Source: an uncultured Collinsella sp. (GTDB lineage: Bacteria; Actinomycetota; Coriobacteriia; Coriobacteriales; Coriobacteriaceae). Taken from it: DNA of 10,564 nt. How positions within the stretch are numbered: the stretch's first letter is position 1; each line of letters starts with the position of its first letter. Below the pieces are notes generated by a model that worked only from the letters and a program-made list of their open reading frames with translations, made no database searches and was not told the origin of the DNA. The translations under genes and the position numbers were made by a program. Below are positions 1 to 7,028 of the stretch, in pieces. Location of the stretch: contig CABUDJ010000071.1 of the NCBI GenBank assembly GCA_902490325.1, positions 1 through 10,564 on the forward strand. Reading direction: 5' to 3'.

Positions 1-59
1 GTACGCGACCGACGATTGAACGTCAGATTGCCGCTTAGGGGCGTTTGCAGCGTCGGTAG

Positions 60-86
60 GTTACGGCGTTCTACGAACGCCGTAAC
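60..86 (-). terminator. Stem-loop directly after ileS stop codon
   Basis: A perfect inverted repeat (11 bp arms at 60-70 and 76-86, extendable by one pair) begins at the base after the ileS TAA stop. The loop is only 3-5 nt. No T-tract follows on either strand, so it is not a classical intrinsic terminator. It may end or stabilise the ileS transcript, or serve both strands if a gene from the left converges here. The remaining bases 1-59 show no start codon with a ribosome binding site on the minus strand. On the plus strand two frames close at 17-19 and 36-38, so the end of a rightward gene could lie here, but nothing identifiable is left. Confidence 0.5.
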
Positions 87-2888
87 TTACAGCGCGTCAG
101 CGCAGCGCTTGCAGATATGCGCGTGGCCGTTGTACTCGCCGACGGTGGTGCGATAGTTCCAGCAACGGTCGCAGCACTCGCCCTCGGCAGCATCAATGCA
201 GACGGAAAGCTCTTCGCCCTGGGTCAGCTCAACATCGGAGACGATGTAGAACTCGGCCAGGTCGACCGCTTTGTCACCAGTCAGCAGCGCGTACATCTCG
301 GCGGGAACGACCGCCTTGACGCGAACCTGCTGGCTCTTGGTGAAGGTGCCGGCAGAACGGGCATCCTCAAGGGCCTTGGTCACGGCGCTACGGAGCTCAA
401 GAGAAGCCTCGAGCACGCCCTCGAACTCATTGGCCTCGTCGACCGTGATGGGCGACTTGTACCAATCGAGCAGCGCGGCGTACTTCTGGTGATCGACGCA
501 GCCAGCGGGCGCATATGCCATGGCCTCGTCAACCGTGTAGGACAGGATCGGCTGCAGGTCGCGCATGAGCATCGAGAAGAGCTCGGCCAGCACGGTCTGG
601 GCGCTGCGACGCTCGAGCGAGCCGGGCTTGTCGCAGTACAGACGGTCCTTCAGGGCGTCGAGGTACACGTTGGAGAGCTCGGTAACCACGAAGTCATAAA
701 GCGCACGGTAGGCGCGCGGGAACTCGTAGCTGGCGTAGGCGTCGTCGACCTCGGCCTGAACCTGAGTCAGGCGGGCAACCATGAGCTTATCGAGCGGCAG
801 CAGGTCGGCAAAGGCGACGCCGTCGGTCTCGGGCTCAAACTGACCCTCGAGCTCGGAGAGCAGGAAGCGCAGCGTGTTGCGGAAACGACGGTAGGCATCG
901 GACGTACGAGCAAGGATCTCGTGGTCGATGGACACGTCGGAGCTGGTATCGACGGATGCAACCCACAGACGGATGATGTCAGCGCCCATCTCGTCGCAGA
1001 CCTTATTGGGGTCGATGACGTTGCCGAGCGACTTGGACATCTTACGGCCCTGGCCGTCGAGGGTGAAGCCCTGCGAGACAACCGCCTTGTACGGAGCGTG
1101 GCCGTTGGCGCCCACCGAGGTGAGCAGCGAGCTTTGGAACCAACCGCGGTGCTGGTCGGAGCCCTCGAGGTACACATCAGCCGGATACTCCAGCTCGGGA
1201 CGGTACTCGCAGACGGCCTTCCAAGAGACGCCGGAATCCCACCACACGTCGAGGATGTCCTTATCGGCCTTGAGGTGATGGCCGCCGCACTTGGGGCAGA
1301 CGCAGGCCTCGCCCAGGTAGCTCTCGGGAGCGTCGGTGAACCAGGCGTCGGAGCCCTTCTCGTGGAAGAGCTTGATGACGGCGTCGAGCGTGGCGTCGTT
1401 CATGACCTTCTCACCGCAGTCGGCGCAAGTGTAGCTGGGGATAGGCACGCCCCAGTTGCGCTGACGGCTGATGCACCAGTCGGGACGCTGCTCGACCATG
1501 GCGCCGATGCGGTTGGCCGCGTGGGCCGGATACCACTTAACGTTCTCGCGGACCTCTTTGCCAGCCTGCTCGCGCAAGCCGGTCTTGTCCATCGAGACAA
1601 ACCACTGGTCGGTAGCACGGAAGAGCACCGGGTGCTTGCAGCGCCAGCAGTGCGGATAGCTGTGCGTGATCTTCTTCTCGAGGACCAGGGTGCCGCGCTC
1701 GCGCAGGAACTCGATGATGTGCGGGTTGGCCTCGTCGGTATCCATGCCGCTGAAGGGGCCGCCGGTGCCAAACTCCTCGCCGGTGTAGAACTTGCCGTCG
1801 TCATCGACCGGCATGCAAATGTCGGTGATGCCCTCCTTGAGGCAGGCGAAGTAGTCGTCGACGCCGTGACCGGGCGAGTTGTGGACGATACCGGTACCGT
1901 CATCGACACCGACGTAATCGGCCAACAGTGCCACGCCCTCAACACCGTCAAAGATCGGCTGCTTATAGTGAATGTGATGGAAGGTCTCGGCGGGAACCAC
2001 ATAGGGCTTGCCGTCGACCACAACCGGGGTGTACTCCCAGCCAAACTCCTCGCAGCACTTGGGAGCCAGGTCCTCGAGCATGACCTCGGCGCGGTCGTCG
2101 TGCTCAACGGCGACGTAGGCGGCACCGGGCTTGAGAGAAACTGCCTGGTCGGAGGGGATGGTCCACGGCGTGGTCGTCCAGATGATAAAGTCAACCGGGC
2201 CGTCGAAGTTCTCGAGGCCGACGGGCTTGGAGGTCATCTCAAAGCGCACGAAGATGGACGGGCTCGTCTCGTCGGAGTACTCAATCTCGGCCTCAGCAAG
2301 TGCGGTATGGCAGTGCTTGCACCAGTGGACGGGCTTGTGACCGCGATAGATCATGCCCTTGTCGAACATGGCCTTGAAAACCTCGATGTCGGCGGCGTCA
2401 TGCTGGTGATAGAGCGTCAGATAGGGGTTGTCCCAATCGCCGAGCACGCCCAGGCGACGGAAGCCGGCCTTCTGCAGCTCGATGTTCTCGACAGCGAACT
2501 TATTGCAAAGCTCACGGATCTTAGCCGTGGAGGTCTGGTTGAACTTCTCGGTGCCGAGCTTCTCCTCGACCTTATGCTCGATCGGCTGGCCATGGCAGTC
2601 CCAACCGGGAACATAGGGAACCTCATAGCCCTGCATCATCCAGTAGCGGTTGATCATGTCCTTGGAGATCTTGTTCATGGCGTGGCCGATGTGGATCGGA
2701 CCGTTGGCGTACGGAGGGCCGTCGTGCAGCACGAACTTCTTGTGACCCTCGTTCTTCTTCAGAACCTGCTCGTAGACCTTGTTGTCCTGCCAGTCCTTGA
2801 GTCGCTTGGGCTCGGACTTGGAAAGACCGGCACGCATGGGAAAACCGGTTTTGGGCAGATTCATCGTCTGCTTGTACTCGTTTGCCAC
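87..2888 (-). CDS. ileS: Isoleucyl-tRNA synthetase (IleRS), class I
   Basis: Cytoplasmic enzyme that charges tRNA-Ile with isoleucine using ATP and edits misactivated valine. The 933-residue length is normal for the bacterial short-form IleRS. Visible in order: the class I HIGH motif (HIGH at 66-69, after PPYANGPI), the CP1 editing domain with the WTTTPWTIPS threonine-rich segment, the CISRQRNWGVPIP signature, a CPKCGG-type zinc knuckle before DVWWDSG, KMSKS at 616-620, an anticodon-binding helical region, and a C-terminal zinc finger with CxxC pairs at 906/909 and 926/929. The start is a GTG (2886-2888) preceded by AAAGGGG four bases upstream. The ATG-less extension to 2933 would run into the leader terminator and is rejected. 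A T-box leader lies directly upstream, so expression should rise when tRNA-Ile is uncharged. Identity is very secure; the start is well supported. Confidence 0.98.
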   Translation of the reverse strand: MANEYKQTMNLPKTGFPMRAGLSKSEPKRLKDWQDNKVYEQVLKKNEGHKKFVLHDGPPYANGPIHIGHAMNKISKDMINRYWMMQGYEVPYVPGWDCHGQPIEHKVEEKLGTEKFNQTSTAKIRELCNKFAVENIELQKAGFRRLGVLGDWDNPYLTLYHQHDAADIEVFKAMFDKGMIYRGHKPVHWCKHCHTALAEAEIEYSDETSPSIFVRFEMTSKPVGLENFDGPVDFIIWTTTPWTIPSDQAVSLKPGAAYVAVEHDDRAEVMLEDLAPKCCEEFGWEYTPVVVDGKPYVVPAETFHHIHYKQPIFDGVEGVALLADYVGVDDGTGIVHNSPGHGVDDYFACLKEGITDICMPVDDDGKFYTGEEFGTGGPFSGMDTDEANPHIIEFLRERGTLVLEKKITHSYPHCWRCKHPVLFRATDQWFVSMDKTGLREQAGKEVRENVKWYPAHAANRIGAMVEQRPDWCISRQRNWGVPIPSYTCADCGEKVMNDATLDAVIKLFHEKGSDAWFTDAPESYLGEACVCPKCGGHHLKADKDILDVWWDSGVSWKAVCEYRPELEYPADVYLEGSDQHRGWFQSSLLTSVGANGHAPYKAVVSQGFTLDGQGRKMSKSLGNVIDPNKVCDEMGADIIRLWVASVDTSSDVSIDHEILARTSDAYRRFRNTLRFLLSELEGQFEPETDGVAFADLLPLDKLMVARLTQVQAEVDDAYASYEFPRAYRALYDFVVTELSNVYLDALKDRLYCDKPGSLERRSAQTVLAELFSMLMRDLQPILSYTVDEAMAYAPAGCVDHQKYAALLDWYKSPITVDEANEFEGVLEASLELRSAVTKALEDARSAGTFTKSQQVRVKAVVPAEMYALLTGDKAVDLAEFYIVSDVELTQGEELSVCIDAAEGECCDRCWNYRTTVGEYNGHAHICKRCADAL

Positions 2889-2931
2889 GGTACCCCTTTC
2901 ATGTCGTGGGCGCGCACGCCCGTTGGGCACC

Positions 2932-2968
2932 AAAAAAGCGCCCGTCCCTACAAGCTGGGACGAAGCGC
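2932..2968 (-). terminator. Conditional terminator of the ileS T-box
   Basis: GC-rich hairpin read on the minus strand. The arm 2957-2968 pairs with 2938-2948 (core CGTCCC with GGGACG, then GCGC with GCGC, with one small internal mismatch). The loop is 8 nt and six T residues follow (2932-2937). The upstream arm contains the 3' half of the antiterminator, so the two structures exclude each other. This is a transcriptional, not translational, T-box arrangement. Between it and the ileS start lie a small GCCC-AAC-GGGC hairpin and the Shine-Dalgarno AAAGGGG at 2893-2899. Confidence 0.93.
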
Positions 2969-3239
2969 CACAAAAACGGGCTGTATGCCCGCAAAAGCTC
3001 TTCGTTTAACCACCCAGCTTAGATGCCCTCGCCCGCGTATTCGCGCGCTCGCATCCGTTACTCGGCTGGCCTGTATCGACGACCATCTCGGCGATATCTA
3101 CTAAGACGTGCCTGCGCGGCACGTCCGTTGGGACCGCAGCTCCGGGGTGATTTTCATCGGTCGCATGCACGGGTTCTCAGCGCTCCCCGCTCTCTGTGGC
3201 ATGCGGACGGCCGACTACTCGTCCCCATCAACGCTTATG
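2932..3239 (-). promoter_or_regulatory. T-box riboswitch leader of ileS (isoleucine specifier AUC)
   Basis: A transcribed leader that senses uncharged tRNA-Ile. On the minus strand, Stem I has a GGGG/CCCC base (3223-3226 with 3144-3147), a 5' GAGTAG segment (3215-3220), an AG-rich bulge (about 3190-3195), a distal loop with GCTGAGAACC (GNTG box at 3178-3181), and a 3' specifier loop reading GAAAATCACC. The specifier codon is ATC at 3149-3151, followed by the usual A. Stem II is an 8-bp hairpin (3105-3112 with 3118-3125), followed by an AGTAGA S-turn-like segment. The antiterminator has two perfect helices, 3013-3020 with 2952-2959 and 3000-3005 with 2960-2965. Between them is the 7-nt bulge TGGTTAA (3006-3012), whose TGGT pairs with the ACCA end of tRNA-Ile (discriminator A). 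The alternative terminator is annotated separately. The 5' end is inferred from the promoter. Confidence 0.95.
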
Positions 3240-3245
3240 CGGAGT

Positions 3246-3274
3246 ATGCTAGCACGTTCCGCGCCGGCGAAAAA
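3246..3274 (-). promoter_or_regulatory. Probable promoter of the ileS T-box transcript
   Basis: On the minus strand there is an extended -10 element TGC-TAGCAT (3246-3254). It lies about 20 bases upstream of the first bases of T-box Stem I, which puts the start of the RNA near 3239. The -35 position at 17-bp spacing (3269-3274) reads TTTTTC and is weak, as is common with an extended -10. The position relative to Stem I is the main support. Confidence 0.6.
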
Positions 3275-3375
3275 CCCTCAACACTGGTTTCATACGTAAG
3301 AAATTTCTCGTGGTCGTTAGCCTTCTCGAGGAGCAAAATACCTGAAAGCACTTTAACTAACGAAAGAAGGCTGCC
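3275..3375 (+). other. 5' region of the dehydrogenase gene
   Basis: About 100 bases between the ileS promoter and the dehydrogenase start. The region is more AT-rich than its surroundings and must hold the dehydrogenase promoter, but I could not assign a convincing -35/-10 pair. It contains a 10-bp perfect palindrome, AGAAATTTCT (3299-3308), that could be an operator half-site or chance. The Shine-Dalgarno AAGAAGG is at 3364-3370. Confidence 0.35.
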
Positions 3376-4458
3376 ATGCGCACAATCGGAATGAGCGACT
3401 ACACCGTCGGCGAGGATTGCTTTACCAAGCTGCCCGCCGCACTGGCGGAGTACGGCGCGAAGAAAGTCACCATCATTGGTGGCAAGCGAGCCCTAGCTGC
3501 GGCGCTGCCGGGCATCGAGGCGGCGCTTGAAGGTACCGACGTCGAGATTCTGGAGACGCGCGTCTACGGCACCAACAGTACGCGCGCCAATATCGCCAAG
3601 GTCGTGAACTCCCCCGCTTGCCAGCAGGCAGACGTGCTTATCGCCTGTGGCGGCGGCAAGGCACTCGACACCGTCAAGACAGCGGCAATCGAGCTCAAGA
3701 AGATTGTCTTTACGGTGCCGACGATTTGCTCTAACTGTTCCGCCGCGACCGCCATTGCCGTCGTCTACAACGACGATGGATCGCTCGAGGGCTATTCGTA
3801 CCCCAACCGACCGGCGCACATCTTCATCAATCCCAAGATCATCGCCGAGGCTCCGGCGGAGTACTTCTGGGCCGGCGTGGGCGACGCCCTGTCCAAGCAG
3901 CCCGAAGTCGAGTACGCCACGAGCGCCGGCGACCTGGAGCACACCGCCGGCCTTGGCCTGGCTCTTGCCCACACCTGTTCCGAGCCGCTGTTTACCTACG
4001 GTGTTCAGGGTCTTGAGGACGTTCGTCAGAATCTGTCGAGCGAGGCCGTCAAGCAGATCGCGCTCGACATCGTGGTCAACACGGGCTATGTCTCGAACCT
4101 GACCAACCAGAACGATTACTACTACAACTCGAGCGTGGCGCACGCGTTCTACAACGCCACCTGCAGCATTCCGCGTGAGGGCACCTACCTGCACGGCGAA
4201 GTCGTAAGCCTGGGCGTGCTGGTGTTGTTCGCCTACACGGGCGACACCGAGAACCTTAAGCGCTATGCTGACTTCAACAAGCAGATGGGGCTGCCCGTAA
4301 CGCTTGAGCAGGTCGGGCTTTCCGAGACCGATATCCCTGCCCTGTGCGAGCACGCGCACGCCACCAACGAGTGGAAGCAAGGCAACCCGGAGCCCTTCAC
4401 CGACGAAAAATTCGCCGCCGCCATCAAGGCCGCCAACGCCTACGGCCACACGCTCTAG
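3376..4458 (+). CDS. Iron-containing alcohol dehydrogenase family protein (glycerol dehydrogenase-like)
   Basis: A 360-residue cytoplasmic NAD(P)-dependent oxidoreductase of the group III, metal-dependent alcohol dehydrogenase superfamily, close in layout to GldA and to the hydroxycarboxylate dehydrogenase YbdH/HcxA. The N-terminal half carries the dinucleotide-binding fold with the glycine-rich CGGGKALDT at 91-99 and the PTICSNCSAAT stretch at 115-125. The C-terminal helical half holds the three expected metal ligands: D170 (in WAGVGDALSK), H256 (SSVAHAF) and H273 (YLHGEVVSLG). All are present, so the enzyme looks intact. Length is normal. The ATG at 3376 follows AAGAAGG (3364-3370) at 5-bp spacing. 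A second in-frame ATG at 3391 has no good ribosome binding site. The substrate cannot be read from sequence: a polyol, 2-hydroxy acid or alpha-keto acid is possible. The gene is monocistronic, divergent from ileS and closed by a strong terminator. Confidence 0.9.
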   Translation: MRTIGMSDYTVGEDCFTKLPAALAEYGAKKVTIIGGKRALAAALPGIEAALEGTDVEILETRVYGTNSTRANIAKVVNSPACQQADVLIACGGGKALDTVKTAAIELKKIVFTVPTICSNCSAATAIAVVYNDDGSLEGYSYPNRPAHIFINPKIIAEAPAEYFWAGVGDALSKQPEVEYATSAGDLEHTAGLGLALAHTCSEPLFTYGVQGLEDVRQNLSSEAVKQIALDIVVNTGYVSNLTNQNDYYYNSSVAHAFYNATCSIPREGTYLHGEVVSLGVLVLFAYTGDTENLKRYADFNKQMGLPVTLEQVGLSETDIPALCEHAHATNEWKQGNPEPFTDEKFAAAIKAANAYGHTL

Positions 4459-4467
4459 ACCCAGGCC

Positions 4468-4508
4468 AAAACCACCACAAGGGAGCAGCACCTTTGTGGT
4501 GGTTTTTT
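4468..4508 (+). terminator. Bidirectional terminator between dehydrogenase and DUF523 genes
   Basis: A perfect 13-bp stem (4468-4480 with 4494-4506; core ACCACCACAA) with a 13-nt loop, ending in TTTTTT on the plus strand and TTTT on the minus strand. It closes the dehydrogenase transcript ten bases after its stop. It also serves the convergent DUF523 gene, whose TAA stop (4507-4509) lies inside the plus-strand T-tract. Confidence 0.9.
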
Positions 4509-4962
4509 ATTGCTCCAGCATGCTGGGGTCGAACTCGCTAGCCGGGATCACGCGATAACCGTGGCGGAGCAGTAAATCAACGAAGACGCCGTTGCCCGCC
4601 GTAAGGGTGCCGCTGAATGTTCCGTCGTAGATGCGACCCGCGCCGCACGAGGGACTACGGTCCTGCAGGATGCACGCGGCGATCTCTTCCGGCCCGCCCG
4701 CCTGCTCGCACATATCGAGCGCTCGTTGGGCACCCAGGCGAAATTCGCGATCGACCGATATGCCCTCGCAGGTACGAACCTCTCCGTTCACAATCTCGGA
4801 CGGCTTGCGCGGCGTGGGCAGGCCCCCAAAGACCTCAGGGCACACCAAGAGGACCTCGGTCCCTGTACGCTCGCAGGCCTCGACCAACTCGCGATGGTAG
4901 TTGTCGAGCCCGTTATACTTGCAGCTCTCGCCCATCAAGCAGGCGCTCACCACGATCTTCAT
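4507..4962 (-). CDS. DUF523 family protein (TudS-like desulfidase candidate)
   Basis: A 151-residue soluble protein of the DUF523 family. It shows the family signatures: N-terminal VSACLMGESCKYNG with C8 and C14, CPEVFGGLPTPR with C41, and DRSPSCG with C106. From family knowledge, the one characterised branch (TudS, thiouracil desulfidase) uses a [4Fe-4S] cluster held by three cysteines to remove sulfur from thiolated compounds. C8, C41 and C106 sit in the conserved motifs and are the likely ligands here, by inference. The physiological substrate is unknown. The start chosen is the ATG at 4960-4962, because AGAGG (4970-4974) lies 8 bases upstream and homologues begin MKI-VSAC. A TTG at 4975-4977 and an ATG at 4966-4968 are badly placed for it. 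The gene follows ftsH on the same strand, but behind the ftsH terminator. Confidence 0.88.
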   Translation of the reverse strand: MKIVVSACLMGESCKYNGLDNYHRELVEACERTGTEVLLVCPEVFGGLPTPRKPSEIVNGEVRTCEGISVDREFRLGAQRALDMCEQAGGPEEIAACILQDRSPSCGAGRIYDGTFSGTLTAGNGVFVDLLLRHGYRVIPASEFDPSMLEQ

Positions 4963-4979
4963 TTCCATCCCTCTCAAGC

Positions 4980-5017
4980 AAAACGCCCCATTTGAGAAAG
5001 CTGCTCAAATGGGGCGT
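4980..5017 (-). terminator. Terminator of ftsH, just upstream of the DUF523 start
   Basis: A perfect 14-bp stem (5004-5017 with 4983-4996; core GCCCCATTTGAG) with a 7-nt loop, followed on the minus strand by TTTT (4980-4983). It lies 26 bases after the ftsH stop. Its T-tract ends only 17 bases before the DUF523 start codon and 5 bases before its Shine-Dalgarno, leaving no room for a separate promoter between them. Confidence 0.88.
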
Positions 5018-5043
5018 CGGCGTTTACTGGCTCGGCCGCGGCT

Positions 5044-6936
5044 TTACTGCTGCTTGGGCATCAGCGGATTCTCGCGCGTGAGGAGGTTCATGAACTCCTC
5101 GCCCGTGATGGTCTCCTTCTTATACAGATAACGAGCCAGCTCGTGGAGCTTAAACTTGTTCTCCTTCAGAATCTGCAAAGCGCGGTCGTGCGCATCCTCG
5201 ATCAGCTTGGCGACAATCGCGTCCACGCGCTCGGCCGTACCGGGGGCGCAGGTGAGCGACGTGTCCTGATTGAGATACGCGTTCTGCACGGTACCGAGCG
5301 CCATCATGCCAAAATCGTCGGACATACCAAAGCGCGTCACCATATTACGGGCGAGCTTGGTGGCCTGCTCGATGTCGTTGGCGGCGCCGGTCGTCATCTC
5401 TCCAAAGATGAGCTCCTCGGCTGCGCGGCCACCGCAATAGACAGCGAGCTTGTCCAAGACCTCCTGGCGGGTCGTCAGGAAGCGCTCGTCCTCCTCGACC
5501 TGCATGGTATAACCAAGAGCACCGCTCGTGCGCGGCACGATGGTGATCTTCGTGACCGGCGCAGAGCCCTTCTGGCGAGCGGCAACGATGGCATGGCCGA
5601 TCTCGTGATAAGAAACGACCTGCTTCTCATGGTCGGAAAGCACCGTGGACTTACGCTGTTGGCCGGCAATGACGACCTCCACCGACTCCTCGAAGTCATC
5701 CTGGGTTGCACGCTTGCGACCCTCGCGAACGGCGCGCAGGGCGCCCTCGTTGATGATATTGGCCAGGTCGGCGCCCGAGGCACCGGGCGTGGCGCGGGCA
5801 ATCGCGGTCAGATCGATCGGCGGCTCGGTCTTCACACTCTTGGCGTGAAGTTCGAGGATGTTCTTACGACCGGTCAGATCGGGCAACTCGACGGGAATGC
5901 GGCGGTCAAAACGACCGGGGCGCAGCAGCGCCGGATCGAGACTGTCGGGGCGGTTGGTTGCGGCAAGGACAACGATACCCTTGTGGTTATCGAAGCCATC
6001 CATCTCGGTCAGCAACTGATTGAGCGTCTGCTCGCGCTCGTCGTTGCCGCTAAAGCCGCCGCCATCACGCTTCTTACCGATGGTATCGATCTCATCGATA
6101 AAGACGATACACGGGGCCTTTTCCTTGGCCTGCTTAAACAGGTCACGAACCTTTGCAGCGCCGCGACCAACAAACATCTCAACGAACTCAGAGCCCGAAA
6201 TACTAAAGAACGGAACACCGGCCTCGCCGGCAACAGCCTTGGCAAGCAGGGTCTTACCGGTACCCGGAGGGCCAACAAGGAGAGCACCGCGCGGCAGCTT
6301 GGCGCCGATCTCCTCGTAGCGCTGCGGCTTCTCCAGAAAGTCGACGACCTCCTTGAGAGACTCCTTGGCCTCTTCCTGGCCGGCGACGTCCTTAAAGGTC
6401 ACGCCCACGTCCTTGGAGGCGATCACGCGCGCGCCGGACTTACCCAGTCCGCCGCCGCCAAAACCGCCGCCGCCAAAGTTCATCGACGGGCCGTCATCGC
6501 CCATAGCCTTCTTCATGCGGCGGTTGAGCCACCAACCGATGAGGAAGAAAATCGCCATGGGAAGGATGAGCGTGAGCAGGTAGTAGGTCATCAAACCCGA
6601 GTTTTTATCGGGAACGACCGACTCCAGCGAAGCGCCAGACTCAAGCACGCGATCGGTAAAGCCCGCATCATTCGGCACACCGGTCGTCTTATAGGCGATG
6701 TTCTCGTCCTCGCCCTTCTTGGTGTAATAAATCGTATAGTCGTCGGTGTTGTACTCGACCTTGTCGACGCTCTTCTTGTCGAGCGCTTTGACAAACGTCG
6801 AGTAATCGGTCTTCGTAATCTGCTGCGTGTGACCGATGTTGGGGAACAGAACGGTCGAGAGCACGAGGTAGACGACGAAGGCGATGAGCACGTAGAGGAT
6901 CATATTCCGTCTACGCTTGTTGTCATCCATCTCCAT
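5044..6936 (-). CDS. ftsH: ATP-dependent zinc metalloprotease FtsH
   Basis: Membrane-anchored AAA+ protease that extracts and degrades membrane and short-lived cytosolic proteins as a hexamer. In 630-residue numbering: a basic N-terminus (NKRRR), TM1 at about 12-31, an extracytoplasmic domain to about 115, TM2 at about 117-136, a glycine-rich linker (about 154-165), Walker A GPPGTGKT at 222-229, the pore loop FVG at 255-257, Walker B ending D281-E282, the second region of homology [10 protein letters not shown]...RPGRFDR (326-345), zinc-binding HEIGH at 444-448, and the third ligand D521 in NDIEQAT. All catalytic residues are present and the length is typical. The ATG at 6936 is preferred because GGAG (6946-6949) lies nine bases upstream. 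The outer in-frame ATG at 6951 has no Shine-Dalgarno and would add only five residues. HEIGH and FVGRG differ from the E. coli HEAGH and FVGVG but look functional. The gene is divergent from the cobO remnant. Confidence 0.97.
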   Translation of the reverse strand: MEMDDNKRRRNMILYVLIAFVVYLVLSTVLFPNIGHTQQITKTDYSTFVKALDKKSVDKVEYNTDDYTIYYTKKGEDENIAYKTTGVPNDAGFTDRVLESGASLESVVPDKNSGLMTYYLLTLILPMAIFFLIGWWLNRRMKKAMGDDGPSMNFGGGGFGGGGLGKSGARVIASKDVGVTFKDVAGQEEAKESLKEVVDFLEKPQRYEEIGAKLPRGALLVGPPGTGKTLLAKAVAGEAGVPFFSISGSEFVEMFVGRGAAKVRDLFKQAKEKAPCIVFIDEIDTIGKKRDGGGFSGNDEREQTLNQLLTEMDGFDNHKGIVVLAATNRPDSLDPALLRPGRFDRRIPVELPDLTGRKNILELHAKSVKTEPPIDLTAIARATPGASGADLANIINEGALRAVREGRKRATQDDFEESVEVVIAGQQRKSTVLSDHEKQVVSYHEIGHAIVAARQKGSAPVTKITIVPRTSGALGYTMQVEEDERFLTTRQEVLDKLAVYCGGRAAEELIFGEMTTGAANDIEQATKLARNMVTRFGMSDDFGMMALGTVQNAYLNQDTSLTCAPGTAERVDAIVAKLIEDAHDRALQILKENKFKLHELARYLYKKETITGEEFMNLLTRENPLMPKQQ

Positions 6937-6945
6937 CTGCTTGAA

Positions 6946-6949
6946 CTCC
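6946..6949 (-). promoter_or_regulatory. Shine-Dalgarno that decides the ftsH start
   Basis: GGAG nine bases before the ATG at 6936. It overlaps the more distal ATG at 6951, whose own upstream bases (ACCCCAGTAG) show no ribosome binding site. This makes 6936 the likelier start. Confidence 0.5.
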
Positions 6950-6969
6950 ATCTACTGGGGTTAATAATG

Positions 6970-6981
6970 CTTTCTAGAATA
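6970..6981 (-). promoter_or_regulatory. Possible -10 region of ftsH
   Basis: On the minus strand GGGTATTCTAGAAAG contains a TATTCT hexamer (about 6976-6981), about 40 bases before the preferred ftsH start. It overlaps the palindrome TTCTAGAA. The sequence 17 bases further upstream (GGTTTA) is a poor -35. This is weak evidence, supported mainly by position in the 92-base gap to the divergent cobO remnant. Confidence 0.3.
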
Positions 6982-7028
6982 CCCAACCCGGACGGCGATA
7001 AACCGACGCCGGGCACGAAAAGACAGAG

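Noticed and set aside
1..59. Possible gene end at the left edge (plus-strand stops at 17-19 and 36-38)
   Set aside because: Fewer than 13 codons are available in either frame and none is recognisable, so no gene can be supported.
2889..2933. A 15-residue N-terminal extension of IleRS
   Set aside because: It would place the strong AAAGGGG ribosome binding site inside the gene and begin in the terminator region. The extension (arginine-rich, no homology expected) is untranslated leader.
117..3104. A 995-codon open frame on the plus strand opposite ileS
   Set aside because: It is an antisense shadow of ileS. The codon bias of this GC-rich gene leaves the opposite frame free of stops. The translation is low complexity with no recognisable domain, while the minus strand gives a full IleRS, and its right end runs through the T-box leader.
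3023..3394. Small plus-strand open frames over the ileS leader
   Set aside because: They lie on the antisense side of a structured T-box RNA and have no ribosome binding site or domain.
3493..4491. A 332-codon minus-strand frame opposite the dehydrogenase
   Set aside because: The plus-strand frame carries all metal ligands and a proper ribosome binding site. This frame starts inside the shared terminator and has no family match.
4963..4977. TTG start five codons upstream for the DUF523 protein
   Set aside because: The TTG lies directly at the Shine-Dalgarno of the internal ATG and has no ribosome binding site of its own. Family members start close to the VSAC motif.
6952..7028. A possible cobalamin riboswitch before the cobO remnant
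   Set aside because: Only 77-92 bases separate ftsH from the remnant. There is no B12-box-like sequence or multi-stem structure, only an imperfect GC hairpin.
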